DNA of 64,000 nt. Origin: G963669295 sp963669295 (GTDB taxonomy: Bacteria > Bacteroidota > Bacteroidia > Flavobacteriales_D > CALLUQ01). Under the pieces are notes generated by a model, which made no database searches, was not told where the DNA came from, and was given only the letters and a program-made list of their open reading frames with translations. Every line of letters begins with the position of its first letter. Positions within the stretch are counted from its first letter, which is position 1. Shown in pieces: positions 8,425 through 16,990 of the stretch. The position numbers and the translations under genes were made by a program. Location: positions 124,001 through 188,000 of the forward strand of contig OY769938.1 in NCBI GenBank assembly GCA_963669295.1. Reading direction: 5' to 3'.

Positions 8425-10257
8425 CTATTGTTGGAGCACCTGCTTACGCAACTCCAACTGTTGTGCAGAGGGTTCATCCACCTCTTCCAGTAAGTGCTTA
8501 ATGGTTACCAGTTCTTTTACAGGAACAGCATTCAATAAGAGCTGTTTTTCTCCACGTTTTACTTTTACTTCTACCTCCTTGTTGGGCACTACCCCATCGG
8601 TAAGTTTTATCAGTCCCGAATAATTTTCAAGAGAAACAACCTCGCCATTTACTTCCAACACTTCGTCGAAATTCTTGAACCCAAACTCATTTTTCTCCGG
8701 CAATGTTTTAACCACCGTAAAATGCTTGGTATCGCTATCGTACATGAATTCGAAATCACCAAATACATCTACGGTATCTTCTTTTTCGGGCCAGTACTCC
8801 CACCCTATTTTCTCAAAATATTCGCGGTATGGCAATGGGGTATCTCCTACCACGTATTGCTCAAAGAAATTCGCTATTTCCGGAGCACTCAATGCAATAA
8901 TATCACGAATCAACATGTCGTCTTGAAAGGGCTTACTTGGACCGTACTTCTTTGCCAGGTCAAGCATCAACTCTCGCAACCCATGCTGCCCTTTGCTCAA
9001 TTCTCGCAACCGTATATCGAGTAAAAACCCAATCATAGCCCCTTTTTGATATACATTAGAATACATGTCTTTGTATTCATCGGCAAGAATATTTTTGCTC
9101 ATATCGGTAAACGAAACCACCTTGCCCTCATTGTCGGTAATGTACTTATCTGCTCTTTTTACTTTGTTGGTTATTTCCTCCATAAACCCATGATAGGTCA
9201 TTAAGCCATCTTGCACTTGAATAAGGTTAGAAAAGTACTCCGTCACTCCTTCATACATCCATAGGTGTTGCGACATTTTAGGATGCCTAAAATCGAAGTA
9301 CTCAATTTCTTCACTGTGGATGTTTAATGGGGTAAGAATGTGCAAAAACTCGTGCCCTGCAACACCTTGTATCATCGATACCAACCGCTCTTGGTCGGTA
9401 ATTTCGGGCAGGAAATAAAAAGAGCAATGCGAATGTTCTAATGCCCCAAACCCACCGTACTTGGCCACTCCTTCACTAGAAAATTTGGGGAAATACATAA
9501 TGAAGTGGTAGTGGTCTACAGGCAGCGTACCAAAGAAGTGTTCCAATGCCTTTGCCAATGGTTGTACGATTTCGCTCACTTGCGCTGCTTTTACCTTATT
9601 GGTTTGTGAGTATACCGAAATGTGTACGCGCATGTTCCCCGCCATAAAGCTGGTAGTATCGGGCAATGAATACATGATAGGATTGTCTACCAGATTTACA
9701 TAGTTAGGAGCAAATGCTTTATCCGATTTCTTGCCACGTTCTATACGCAAAGGGGTTGCTGCATAAAAATGCTTTGGCTTGATGTAGGTGATTTCATACG
9801 GCACCATTTTCTTTCCTTCAATGTAGCCATAAAACCCCTGGTGATTGATGGTAAAGTTACGCTCCATCTCAATGTTGGTTCCTCCTGGTTGGAAGATGAA
9901 ATTATTGTTAGGAGCATCCCACGTGTCGTCTACCCAATAAGTAATTTTATCCAATGCTGTTGCATTGCTGATTTTATACACGTTTTCTCCCTCTTTCTCC
10001 ACCGGCAACGGTTTGCCCTTTGCATCGAGTGCTTTAAAATCAACCACAAACCGGCCAAAGTCTTTTGTTGAGTATGATCCAGGAATCATGGTAGGCATCA
10101 CATACTCTGCCGTGGCATTGGTGATGGTAGGTGGTTTTACTTCCACCATCACCCGGTCAAACTTCACTTTCTTTAGGTTAACCTTAATTTCGTATTGCTC
10201 CTGCCCCCATAATGATGCACTACATAAAAGCATGGCAAGCATAACTATCGTTCTCAT
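8425..10257 (-). CDS. M61 family metallopeptidase (glycyl aminopeptidase type)
   Basis: 610 residues with signal peptide 1-18. The M61 N-terminal beta domain includes PTMIPGSYSTKDFGRFV near residues 55-70. The catalytic part has the GALEH loop (271-275), the zinc motif HEFLH (302-306) and the third ligand region LWMYEGVTEYFS (332-343). A PDZ-like domain follows at about 495-570. M61 enzymes are zinc aminopeptidases; this one should act in the periplasm. Its start overlaps the stop of the upstream M48-like gene by 4 bases (ATGA), so the two peptidases are probably translated together. Confidence 0.93.
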   Translation of the reverse strand: MRTIVMLAMLLCSASLWGQEQYEIKVNLKKVKFDRVMVEVKPPTITNATAEYVMPTMIPGSYSTKDFGRFVVDFKALDAKGKPLPVEKEGENVYKISNATALDKITYWVDDTWDAPNNNFIFQPGGTNIEMERNFTINHQGFYGYIEGKKMVPYEITYIKPKHFYAATPLRIERGKKSDKAFAPNYVNLVDNPIMYSLPDTTSFMAGNMRVHISVYSQTNKVKAAQVSEIVQPLAKALEHFFGTLPVDHYHFIMYFPKFSSEGVAKYGGFGALEHSHCSFYFLPEITDQERLVSMIQGVAGHEFLHILTPLNIHSEEIEYFDFRHPKMSQHLWMYEGVTEYFSNLIQVQDGLMTYHGFMEEITNKVKRADKYITDNEGKVVSFTDMSKNILADEYKDMYSNVYQKGAMIGFLLDIRLRELSKGQHGLRELMLDLAKKYGPSKPFQDDMLIRDIIALSAPEIANFFEQYVVGDTPLPYREYFEKIGWEYWPEKEDTVDVFGDFEFMYDSDTKHFTVVKTLPEKNEFGFKNFDEVLEVNGEVVSLENYSGLIKLTDGVVPNKEVEVKVKRGEKQLLLNAVPVKELVTIKHLLEEVDEPSAQQLELRKQVLQQ

Positions 10258-11162
10258 TTTCCTTCTTTTTTTATTGGATGCTGATGCACCAATTCTTCTG
10301 CTTTTCCTACAATTAACATTGCCCCGTAAGGGGTAATATTCCAGATGTTTCCTTCATGATCTACCCCATACTTTAAATCCTGGTAGCGAAACTCCCACAA
10401 GAAACTCCCATCACTAACTTCAAAAACCTTGCCGATTACAATGGGTTTCGCATAGTTATCGTACCAAACAATTTGGTTGGAGTCGTTAACAAAGTAAAGG
10501 TTTCTATCGCCTTTAAAAGTACATTGGTACAGAAAACCTTCGTCTTGTATCGAAAATAAACTATTGGTCAATACAGCTGTACCTTCTAAGCTTTTGGCTT
10601 CGAGCCAACCATTGGTAATGGCTTCCAGCCTTGCCTGCCGGGGTGGGTGGCGTTTGGTGCCTTCTTTCTTACCCACCATTTCCATTGCCGCTTTCGCCTC
10701 TTCTAACGAGGCTCCCATGCGGTATAAAATGAATCCCGAATATTTGTCAGCTGCCAATTCATCGCCCGGATTACTGCCTTTGTTTTTCAGCGTATGCCCC
10801 AACAAATGATGGCCAATTTCATGCGCCAGAATGCTAATGGCTGCCCAATCGGTTTTGGCGCGATTGCTGGCCCGGGTAATGAATTCCTGATTGTATGAAA
10901 TATAGCGTTGTCTTCCTTTAATATAAGCCACTGCGGTAGTTACATCGGATGGAGTAATGATGAAGTTAGGGGTAAGCCCTGAATACCGTACAATGTTATA
11001 AACCGCCTCTTTTGCTTCTCGATCTACCTTGTATACATTCACCAATACACTATCGTTACTCTGGCCTTCTTCATCGTAACCCGTAGCAGGTTGCGCATAC
11101 AGCAACAATGAATTGAACAAAAACCATGACAGTACCAGTAAGGATGCCAATGCATTCCGCAT
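10254..11162 (-). CDS. M48-like secreted zinc metallopeptidase
   Basis: 302 residues with a signal peptide (cleavage after LLYAQ, about 24). The zinc motif HEIGHH is at 114-119, and ELAADKYSGF at 135-144 supplies the third ligand, as in M48 or related Bacteroidota peptidases. The C-terminal 110 residues (FLYQCTFKGDRNLYFVNDSNQIVWYDN and on) look like a small beta domain with repeated short strands. It overlaps the M61 gene by 4 bases. The pair probably handles periplasmic protein or peptide turnover. Confidence 0.83.
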   Translation of the reverse strand: MRNALASLLVLSWFLFNSLLLYAQPATGYDEEGQSNDSVLVNVYKVDREAKEAVYNIVRYSGLTPNFIITPSDVTTAVAYIKGRQRYISYNQEFITRASNRAKTDWAAISILAHEIGHHLLGHTLKNKGSNPGDELAADKYSGFILYRMGASLEEAKAAMEMVGKKEGTKRHPPRQARLEAITNGWLEAKSLEGTAVLTNSLFSIQDEGFLYQCTFKGDRNLYFVNDSNQIVWYDNYAKPIVIGKVFEVSDGSFLWEFRYQDLKYGVDHEGNIWNITPYGAMLIVGKAEELVHQHPIKKEGK

Positions 11163-11221
11163 ACGGTGAGCGTTTCAAGTGTTAATTCCTTTTATAGAAC
11201 AACGCAGAGTATTGCAGCGTA

Positions 11222-11779
11222 TTATTTATTCGCTGCTCTAAATTCTTTACGCTTTGCTTCGTAAAGTTTGGAGTCTTTTTTGAAGAAGTGCATTTCTTGC
11301 TCAAACAACTTAGCATTAGAAATGTTGTCTTGCACAAATTTCAACAATTGCGCTGAAGAAGCGTTTTTATAATCGGCTAAATTCGCTTTTACAAAGTCTT
11401 CGCCAATAGCGGCAATTACCATTTCGTCTTTTCCTTCTGCTTGAACCATGTAAAAAATAAACTTCGATTCTCGGTTCTCCACATTCATTATTTCTACCCC
11501 GTTAACAGTAGTGTTATAAGCCCTAAACAACTGGCTATCGTCTTGTGTGCCGTCGGCCGCATACATTTTACTTTTTACGGAAGCTGTTTGCTTATCGGCT
11601 TTTTCTACCACCAATTGCATTTTGGTACCGTCTTCGTTGTTGAAGTGCCACCAAATACCATCCAATTGTTTGTTGTACTTCGAAGCTGTTTTATCGCCCA
11701 ATGGTGCAGCAGATTCATATGGGCATCCGTAAAAAATTACACAAAGGGCCAGAAGCAATAAACTAAAATACTTTTTCAT
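11222..11779 (-). CDS. Lipoprotein of unknown function
   Basis: 185 residues from the ATG at 11779; the longer frame to 11812 would place eleven residues before the signal peptide. A lipobox (VIFYGC) gives the acylated Cys near residue 19. The mature protein is charged, with an N-terminal beta domain (QLDGIWWHFNNEDGTKMQLVVEKADKQ) and a lysine-rich helical C-terminus (FEQEMHFFKKDSKLYEAKRKEFRAANK). It lies 59 bases upstream of the M48-like gene in the same direction. No family is recognised. Confidence 0.75.
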   Translation of the reverse strand: MKKYFSLLLLALCVIFYGCPYESAAPLGDKTASKYNKQLDGIWWHFNNEDGTKMQLVVEKADKQTASVKSKMYAADGTQDDSQLFRAYNTTVNGVEIMNVENRESKFIFYMVQAEGKDEMVIAAIGEDFVKANLADYKNASSAQLLKFVQDNISNAKLFEQEMHFFKKDSKLYEAKRKEFRAANK

Positions 11780-11831
11780 CAGAGTTGTTTTTGGAAATAT
11801 AAATTTACGCATAAAATTAAGGCCATGCGAT

Positions 11832-13277
11832 TTATTTTATCACCAATTTACCAACAGCAATTGTGCCACTTTCCGTGCGCAATTCGTACAAGTACATGCC
11901 CGTTGAAAGTTGGTCGCTGTGAAGGATAAATGAGGAGCTACTCACCGGAAGCTGTTTCACTATTCTACCGTACAAGTCGTAAAGTAAGAAAGTAGCACCC
12001 TCTCCCTCACCATTAATCTGTACAGTAGCTGTAACGGTAAAAGGATTAGGATATACATCAACGCTAATAGCCGTTGTGTTTTGTTCTTCTACACCAATGG
12101 TTCCTCCTATTTGATCTGTTTTAACCAGGTAAGCATCTGCTGTTAGCGGAGCATCATACCATTGATAACCGGCAACAGCATAACCATCATCGGTAGGCGA
12201 TTGCCAAACAGCAAAAGCATATTCATCGGCATTTAATTCACCATAATTACGCTCCCATTCCTGGTTGCCATATTCATCGGTTTTTACCAGGTAAAAATTG
12301 TAGTCGCCAACACCATAACTGTCGGTATAGCCCGCTGCTACATACCCCCCATCGCCAGTGAGTTGTACCGACCTAAAAACGTCATCCCCCTGTCCGCCAA
12401 ATAACCTCCCCCACTGCCTTACTCCAAACGAGTCTACCTTCATAAGATAGGCATCGGCAGAGTCGGCACCTGGCAATTCAATGTTAGTGCTGCCTGCTAA
12501 TACAAACCCTTTGTCAGGTGTTTGTAATATGTCGTAGCAAATATCAAAATCGGTACTGTTAGGGTAAACACCCGTCCATAAAGAATCGCCAATGGTATCG
12601 GCACGTACCAGGTAAATGAAAGTGGTATCTAACGTATTGCTACTTGCGGCAATTCCGCCTACAGCAGCATAACCATCGTTCACCGGCCACACCGCATACA
12701 AACTGCTGTATGGCAATAAGGTATCTACATACGTTTGTGTCCACAATGTGTCGCCAATGCTGTCTGTTTTCACCAAAAAGCCAAGCGAAACAGTATCGTT
12801 GTCGTACGATGTACCAGCCACAATGAATCCTCCATCGTTGGTTTCCCGCACCTGCATTCCTTCATCGTGCCACATCGATAGTTGGTGTGTTTTCACCCAT
12901 TCTACTCCTCCAAAGTCGTTCAACTTCATTAAGTAAAGGCTCGCTGTATCAGCAGCACTTGCTTTAATACTACCTGTTACGATATAACCCAAATCCGTGG
13001 TTTGGTGAATGAAATTCGCTGACGTCCAATTGGGGGTAGTGTACACACTGTCCCAAATGGGAACACCAATGGCATTGGTACGCTCAACAAAAATATGGGT
13101 AGGGTCGGCCACCTGCCCACTATGGGTAGTACCCGCTAATACATATCCTAAATCCGATACTTGTTGCATGGAACGGCAGTAATCCTCAGCTTGAAAATCG
13201 TATTGATGTTCAAACAGAATTTGGGCAGTTCCAACAAAGGAGCACAAGAGAAGGAGTAAGGTAAAAAGGTTCCGCAT
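11832..13277 (-). CDS. T9SS-sorted secreted protein with delta-60-type repeats
   Basis: 481 residues. The signal peptide ends near residue 19 (VGTAQ). About seven repeats of about 50 residues follow, each with D-x-G-(Y/F)-(V/I)-(L/V/A)-A-G and L-(V/M)-K-(T/V)-D-(S/E/Q)-(I/F/Y)-G, as in delta-60 or PQQ-like propeller proteins. The end carries a T9SS type A sorting domain (VYPNPFTVTATV, LSTGMYLYEL, GKLVIK). It is probably a surface or secreted propeller of unknown binding role, like the partial protein at the left edge of the window. Confidence 0.88.
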   Translation of the reverse strand: MRNLFTLLLLLCSFVGTAQILFEHQYDFQAEDYCRSMQQVSDLGYVLAGTTHSGQVADPTHIFVERTNAIGVPIWDSVYTTPNWTSANFIHQTTDLGYIVTGSIKASAADTASLYLMKLNDFGGVEWVKTHQLSMWHDEGMQVRETNDGGFIVAGTSYDNDTVSLGFLVKTDSIGDTLWTQTYVDTLLPYSSLYAVWPVNDGYAAVGGIAASSNTLDTTFIYLVRADTIGDSLWTGVYPNSTDFDICYDILQTPDKGFVLAGSTNIELPGADSADAYLMKVDSFGVRQWGRLFGGQGDDVFRSVQLTGDGGYVAAGYTDSYGVGDYNFYLVKTDEYGNQEWERNYGELNADEYAFAVWQSPTDDGYAVAGYQWYDAPLTADAYLVKTDQIGGTIGVEEQNTTAISVDVYPNPFTVTATVQINGEGEGATFLLYDLYGRIVKQLPVSSSSFILHSDQLSTGMYLYELRTESGTIAVGKLVIK

Positions 13278-13320
13278 CGTTGAGTTTTAACAACGACTAA
13301 AGTTAGCGATTTTATGGAAA

Positions 13321-13902
13321 CTACTCCATACTTTGTACATGCTTAAGCATTGCTTGCATGGTAGAATCGGTGGTAAGTAATGTTTCAGAATGGATGAAAA
13401 AGACCTTGTTGTTACGATGGTGCCACAACCAATTCATTGGAGGTTTGTATGCAATGTTGCGCTCTTTTATTTGCTCCATTACTTCAAAAGCTGCTGCTGC
13501 TTTATCATCGCTAGCAAAGCCCCATTCCTCAATAGTTATACAAGCGGTTGCCTTAACAGTAGTGACATAGGCCACCACCACATCAGAAAAAACGGTAGTA
13601 GCCATTTCACGATTGAGTAGTTGATAAAACCATTGGCGAAAACCGAGGTCTTTTACCTGGCAGTCAGTGTTTTGACCCCAACCGCTTTGCAACTGCTGCA
13701 AGGTGGTTGAAATAGCGATATGTTGGCTGGTATCCAGTAAGAAAGTATCTATCGCCACCTCTTCAGTCCCTTCCATCAAATCAACCGGATGTTCATCGAT
13801 TGTTTCAACGGAGTCGACTTCTACAGGAGGTGTTGCTGTGGTAGTAGTGTTACAGGCACTTGCCCAGGGAAGCACCAATAAAGCAAACAAGCATCGTTTC
13901 AC
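13321..13902 (-). CDS. Lipoprotein following the L,D-transpeptidase-like effector candidate
   Basis: 193 residues, GTG start at 13902. Signal peptide with lipobox (PWASAC, Cys17), then a Thr/Pro/Glu-rich linker of about 40 residues and a compact domain of about 130 residues (STTLQQLQSGWGQNTDC, FRQWFYQLLNREM, TACITIEEWGFASDDKAAAAFEVMEQI). The domain has an alternating alpha/beta look and two or three cysteines; no family is recognised. It starts 10 bases after the DUF4157 gene upstream and is surely in its operon. An exported lipoprotein right behind a gene for a putative cell-wall enzyme fits the position of an immunity protein; this is inference from position and localisation only. Confidence 0.7.
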   Translation of the reverse strand: MKRCLFALLVLPWASACNTTTTATPPVEVDSVETIDEHPVDLMEGTEEVAIDTFLLDTSQHIAISTTLQQLQSGWGQNTDCQVKDLGFRQWFYQLLNREMATTVFSDVVVAYVTTVKATACITIEEWGFASDDKAAAAFEVMEQIKERNIAYKPPMNWLWHHRNNKVFFIHSETLLTTDSTMQAMLKHVQSME

Positions 13903-13912
13903 GTGATATGTT

Positions 13913-15082
13913 TTAGCGTCTTGTTAATGCTGGCCGTGTAGCGGCTGCATAACTCACGGTTAACTGGCCAGCACTGCTAATCGCACTTTCACTATCGCTA
14001 TTAGAAAGATCTTTGATCAGTGTATTGAAATTTTCCCATCCATTGGCACCACAAACTTCTACACAACCAATCGCTCCCCAACGTGTTCCATCAGGGTTAT
14101 CGGGGCCATCATGAATAAGGAAGTTACCATATACCTGCCAGGAGCCCCCCATATAATCCACCCAGTTGAGGGTATGGGTTTGCTCATCGGCCAACCCAAC
14201 TACACGTGGCCCTACTCCTCTTGCTTCATCGTATTGTACTCCAAAACGAATAACCGACCACGATTGGCTCACAGCAGTGCCTGCATCGTTGGTTCCTGAA
14301 ACGGTCATGTTGTACAAAGGCACCTCATAGGTATGACCATCATCGGTGGGATAAGAACGTACAGTAGCGGTACCGATAGAAGCACCTCCTACCGTTACAG
14401 ATACAGCTCTAATGTCGTCTGTTTTTTGAATCATTTCCCCAGCAGCACCTTGCTGCATGGTATGCGTTAATTCGTGGGCCAACAAACGCTTCCCTTCTGT
14501 AGAGTTAGGGTTGTAATTGCCTTCGTTAAAATAAATGTGATTGCTGTGGGTAAATGCTTTGGCACCCACCTCGCGGTTCATTTGTATGGCAGTGCTATCG
14601 GTATGCACTTTTACATTGCTAAAATCGGCTCCCATCTTTTGCCCCAACTCACTTTGCACATCTCGTGGAAGCGACTGCCCTCCTCCTTTGCTGCCTTGTA
14701 TTCTTTGAGAAACATCTGCTGAAGCATGCATGGTACCATCTGCCGAACGTTGTACTGCAGGTTTCATTTGCATCTTGCCCTCTTCTTCTTCGGGCATCAT
14801 TTGCATCTTTCCTTCCTCCTCTTCAGGCATCATCTGAAGCTTGCTCTTTTCTTCTTCCTCCGGCATCATTTGCATTTTGCCCTCTTCTTCTTCGGCCATC
14901 ATCTGCATGCCTGGCTTCTTCTCATCCTTCATCTGCACTGCATTTCCACCACTCACCACCTGATCGGCCACAGCATCGGCTTCTTGTTCGTACTTATCAT
15001 TGGGTTTACCAATCTCCAACTTCGTTTGTATAGCGTTGAGCGATCGGTTTGGATTGATTTTTGAAACTGAACGTGCTAGCAT
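13913..15082 (-). CDS. DUF4157 (eCIS_core) protein with C-terminal L,D-transpeptidase-like domain
   Basis: 389 residues. Order: KLEIGKPNDKYEQEADAVAD (21-40), a lead-in typical of DUF4157 proteins; four 11-residue repeats of the type (M/L)QMMPEEEE-GK and a fifth shortened copy (59-108); then the eCIS_core/DUF4157 domain (about 137-215) with HELTH at 203-207. The rest (222-389) is a beta-rich domain with IHDGPDNPDG (His324) and WGAIGCVEVCG (Cys340). A His-x-Gly followed by a Gly-Cys is the pattern of YkuD and DUF2778/Tlde1 L,D-transpeptidase folds, so peptidoglycan is a likely target. No signal peptide. DUF4157 is known from proteins associated with extracellular contractile injection systems; no such structural genes are in this window. 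First gene of a two-gene unit with the lipoprotein behind it. Confidence 0.8.
   Translation of the reverse strand: MLARSVSKINPNRSLNAIQTKLEIGKPNDKYEQEADAVADQVVSGGNAVQMKDEKKPGMQMMAEEEEGKMQMMPEEEEKSKLQMMPEEEEGKMQMMPEEEEGKMQMKPAVQRSADGTMHASADVSQRIQGSKGGGQSLPRDVQSELGQKMGADFSNVKVHTDSTAIQMNREVGAKAFTHSNHIYFNEGNYNPNSTEGKRLLAHELTHTMQQGAAGEMIQKTDDIRAVSVTVGGASIGTATVRSYPTDDGHTYEVPLYNMTVSGTNDAGTAVSQSWSVIRFGVQYDEARGVGPRVVGLADEQTHTLNWVDYMGGSWQVYGNFLIHDGPDNPDGTRWGAIGCVEVCGANGWENFNTLIKDLSNSDSESAISSAGQLTVSYAAATRPALTRR
14762..14908 (-). repeat. In-frame 33-bp tandem repeats encoding MQMMPEEEEGK units
   Basis: Four full copies and a partial fifth of a 33-base unit inside the DUF4157 gene (residues 59-107). Third-codon positions vary between copies while the peptide is almost constant. 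That suggests selection on the peptide rather than a very recent DNA duplication. Related but non-identical motifs occur in the two sister proteins at 15252-16922 and 20590-22401. Confidence 0.85.
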
Positions 15083-15113
15083 AATGAACTAAATAGTGGT
15101 TAATTAAGCAACG

Positions 15114-15145
15114 TAAATTTACGATATTTATTACAGTATAACAAA
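15114..15145 (-). promoter_or_regulatory. Promoter of the LDT-like DUF4157 gene
   Basis: On the minus strand: TTTG (15145-15142), 20-base spacer, TAAATTTA (15121-15114), close to the Bacteroidota TTTG-N19-21-TAnnTTTG consensus (last base differs). The element lies about 30 bases upstream of the start codon. The stretch at 15132-15152 is shared, 19 of 21 bases, with the promoter region of the M14-like gene. Confidence 0.6.
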
Positions 15146-15251
15146 GGTGAAATATCAACAATACCTGGTGAAGAAGTTCATGCAATTTAGCTGTTTACCA
15201 GTATGTTTCTATCAAGAAATTAGGGCAACTAATGTGGGTAAAAAGCTGCTT

Positions 15252-16922
15252 TTAGGTATCGCCCAAAAGCACCTCTCGAATAGCATCAGCATACGATTGT
15301 AATTCTACTTCGCGCGTTGCCTTTGTAACACTGGGATCTTTGGTAGTACCATAATCGCCTGAGTTTTTATTGATTCCAGGCTCTACTGTAAATACGCTCA
15401 TGCCCTTGCCCGGAGCATAGTTTCCTAAGGAAATGGCATCGGTTTTCTTTTTGGCCTTGTTGGCCTTGCGCAACGCATCCACACTTTTCAAATACTCTTT
15501 GTGTATTTCAGTCATGGCAGTAACCAACTTAGCATCATAAGTAGTAGTAGGCTTGCCTTTCATCAAATCTTCCATCAACTTTGTTTTTGTAGCCACGCTG
15601 TGTTTAGCCAATTCAACCTTGTGCTTTTTTATGGCCAAAGAAGTGTTTTTCCATGCTGGCTCGTTGCGATCGGTACTCCATATATGACTGAGGAAGGTAG
15701 GGTTCTCTAACTCATTTCCAGGAGTAGAAGGTGTTTTTTTCTGTGCTTTGCTCAACCCTGCCCTGCCACTCATTTCCTTTTTAAAGTCGGGAGCCTTCAT
15801 TGGTATAGGCATCATGGCAGCAGCGATGGTATTAAAAAGTTGCTGGAGTTCTACCAATTCTTCTACTTTCTTAGCAGTTGCAATGGCCAATAATCGGTCC
15901 GTTTCAGTTTGTTGGTCGGCTCGCTTTTGAGCATCAGCGGTAAGCTGTTTCACCGTGGCATTGAAGGTGGTTTGATAAGTACTCATAAAACTCAATGGAT
16001 TCATTGCTGCAGCAAGCCCTGCTATTATGGCACTTTGTTGCCGAATTTCTATGTCGCGCTGTTTACTGATGTAGGTAGGATCGCTAAACACTCCAGCAGC
16101 ATTTGCCCTCCAGGTACCATGAACGCTAATTATTCTTGCAGGATTGAACTTGTCCATCAACTGAATCAACAGTTTATTTTCTTCCAGCTTCACCTGCTTT
16201 AAATCCGAAGTGCCCCCGGCAGGGAAATCTCTATTGGTAGGATTGCGCCCCTCGCGCTTGCGTGCATCTGCATTGTGTGGGAATAAGGTAGGCACAATAA
16301 CCGTTGTATAATGGGGCTGGTTGGCCTGTAAATCATTCACCAACCGTTGCGCCACTTCAATGCCTTGAACCTCGCTGCCATGCACCCCTGCAATGACCAT
16401 TGCCTTTTTCGAAGATTTTCCCTTAATCAAAAAAACCTTGATGGGCTTTTTCTTAGCAGTAGGGCCACTTCCTTTTACTGAATCGCCTAACTTTCCTGCC
16501 AATATTCGCTCGGCCACCCACAAATCATCAGGCGATAAATTGGCTTTCAAATGGTCTTCAAAAGTAACTCCAGTAGCTGGAGCCTTCAATCCAAAATGTG
16601 CTAATATATTGCGTTCCCGGTCTTTTCGACTGGGTTCTTTCATGGTAAAACGCTGTATGGTATTAGCTGGGGCTTGATGAATGGGTGGCGAAGCCTCTTT
16701 AGACAAAGGTTTCTTCGCCGTAACCGTTGATGCCTCCTCTTCAGGCATTAACTGTATGCCGGGAGGTGATGGCTGCAAGTGAAAAGCTGGTGGTTGGGGT
16801 TGCAACTGTACCTCAGGAGCTTGATGGACAGGCATTAACGCACCCGTTGCAACTTCTATCGCATTCGAATTAGACGGTATCCGTCGGTGTTCCTGCTCTG
16901 GGGTTGGGGGTGCTTTCTCCAT
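15252..16922 (-). CDS. M14 zinc carboxypeptidase-like protein with effector-type N-terminal tail
   Basis: 556 residues from the ATG at 16922 (a TTG one codon earlier is less likely). The N-terminal 95 residues are Pro/Gln-rich with short motifs VQLQP, FHLQP, IQLMPEEE, PIHQAP and NTIQRF, matching in style the repeats of the two DUF4157 neighbours; no HELTH domain is present. The catalytic domain (about 155-520) has all M14 landmarks: GVHGSEVQG (His181, Glu184), NPTNRDFP (Asn/Arg substrate clamp), IISVHG (His268) and TVEPG (Glu514 as catalytic base). The insert between His268 and Glu514 is large (about 245 residues) and Lys/Ala-rich, helical in look. No signal peptide. Peptide or peptidoglycan stem hydrolysis is a reasonable inference. 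No immunity-like gene follows; comEC is next. Confidence 0.8.
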   Translation of the reverse strand: MEKAPPTPEQEHRRIPSNSNAIEVATGALMPVHQAPEVQLQPQPPAFHLQPSPPGIQLMPEEEASTVTAKKPLSKEASPPIHQAPANTIQRFTMKEPSRKDRERNILAHFGLKAPATGVTFEDHLKANLSPDDLWVAERILAGKLGDSVKGSGPTAKKKPIKVFLIKGKSSKKAMVIAGVHGSEVQGIEVAQRLVNDLQANQPHYTTVIVPTLFPHNADARKREGRNPTNRDFPAGGTSDLKQVKLEENKLLIQLMDKFNPARIISVHGTWRANAAGVFSDPTYISKQRDIEIRQQSAIIAGLAAAMNPLSFMSTYQTTFNATVKQLTADAQKRADQQTETDRLLAIATAKKVEELVELQQLFNTIAAAMMPIPMKAPDFKKEMSGRAGLSKAQKKTPSTPGNELENPTFLSHIWSTDRNEPAWKNTSLAIKKHKVELAKHSVATKTKLMEDLMKGKPTTTYDAKLVTAMTEIHKEYLKSVDALRKANKAKKKTDAISLGNYAPGKGMSVFTVEPGINKNSGDYGTTKDPSVTKATREVELQSYADAIREVLLGDT

Positions 16923-16938
16923 CAATTAACTAAAGAGG

Positions 16939-16970
16939 ATAAGGTACAAAATGCCCTACAGTATTACAAA
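16939..16970 (-). promoter_or_regulatory. Promoter of the M14-like gene
   Basis: On the minus strand: TTTG (16970-16967), 20-base spacer, TACCTTAT (16946-16939). The -33 box and spacer start are the same as in the promoter at 15114-15145: TACAGTAT, one variable base, ACAAAGGT, one variable base, AAA (read on the plus strand, 16957-16977). The expected leader is only about 10 bases. Confidence 0.5.
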
Positions 16971-16990
16971 GGTAAAACAGACTATTGCCA

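Noticed and set aside
14762..14908. Regular 33-base repeats that could look like a CRISPR array
   Set aside because: The repeats are contiguous, without spacers, stay in frame and encode a constant peptide.
14665..15064. Open frames of 112 and 122 codons on the plus strand opposite the DUF4157 gene
   Set aside because: They are mirror images of the Glu-rich tandem repeats; the products are His/Phe/Leu- or Ala/Ser-rich low-complexity runs with no start signal or domain.
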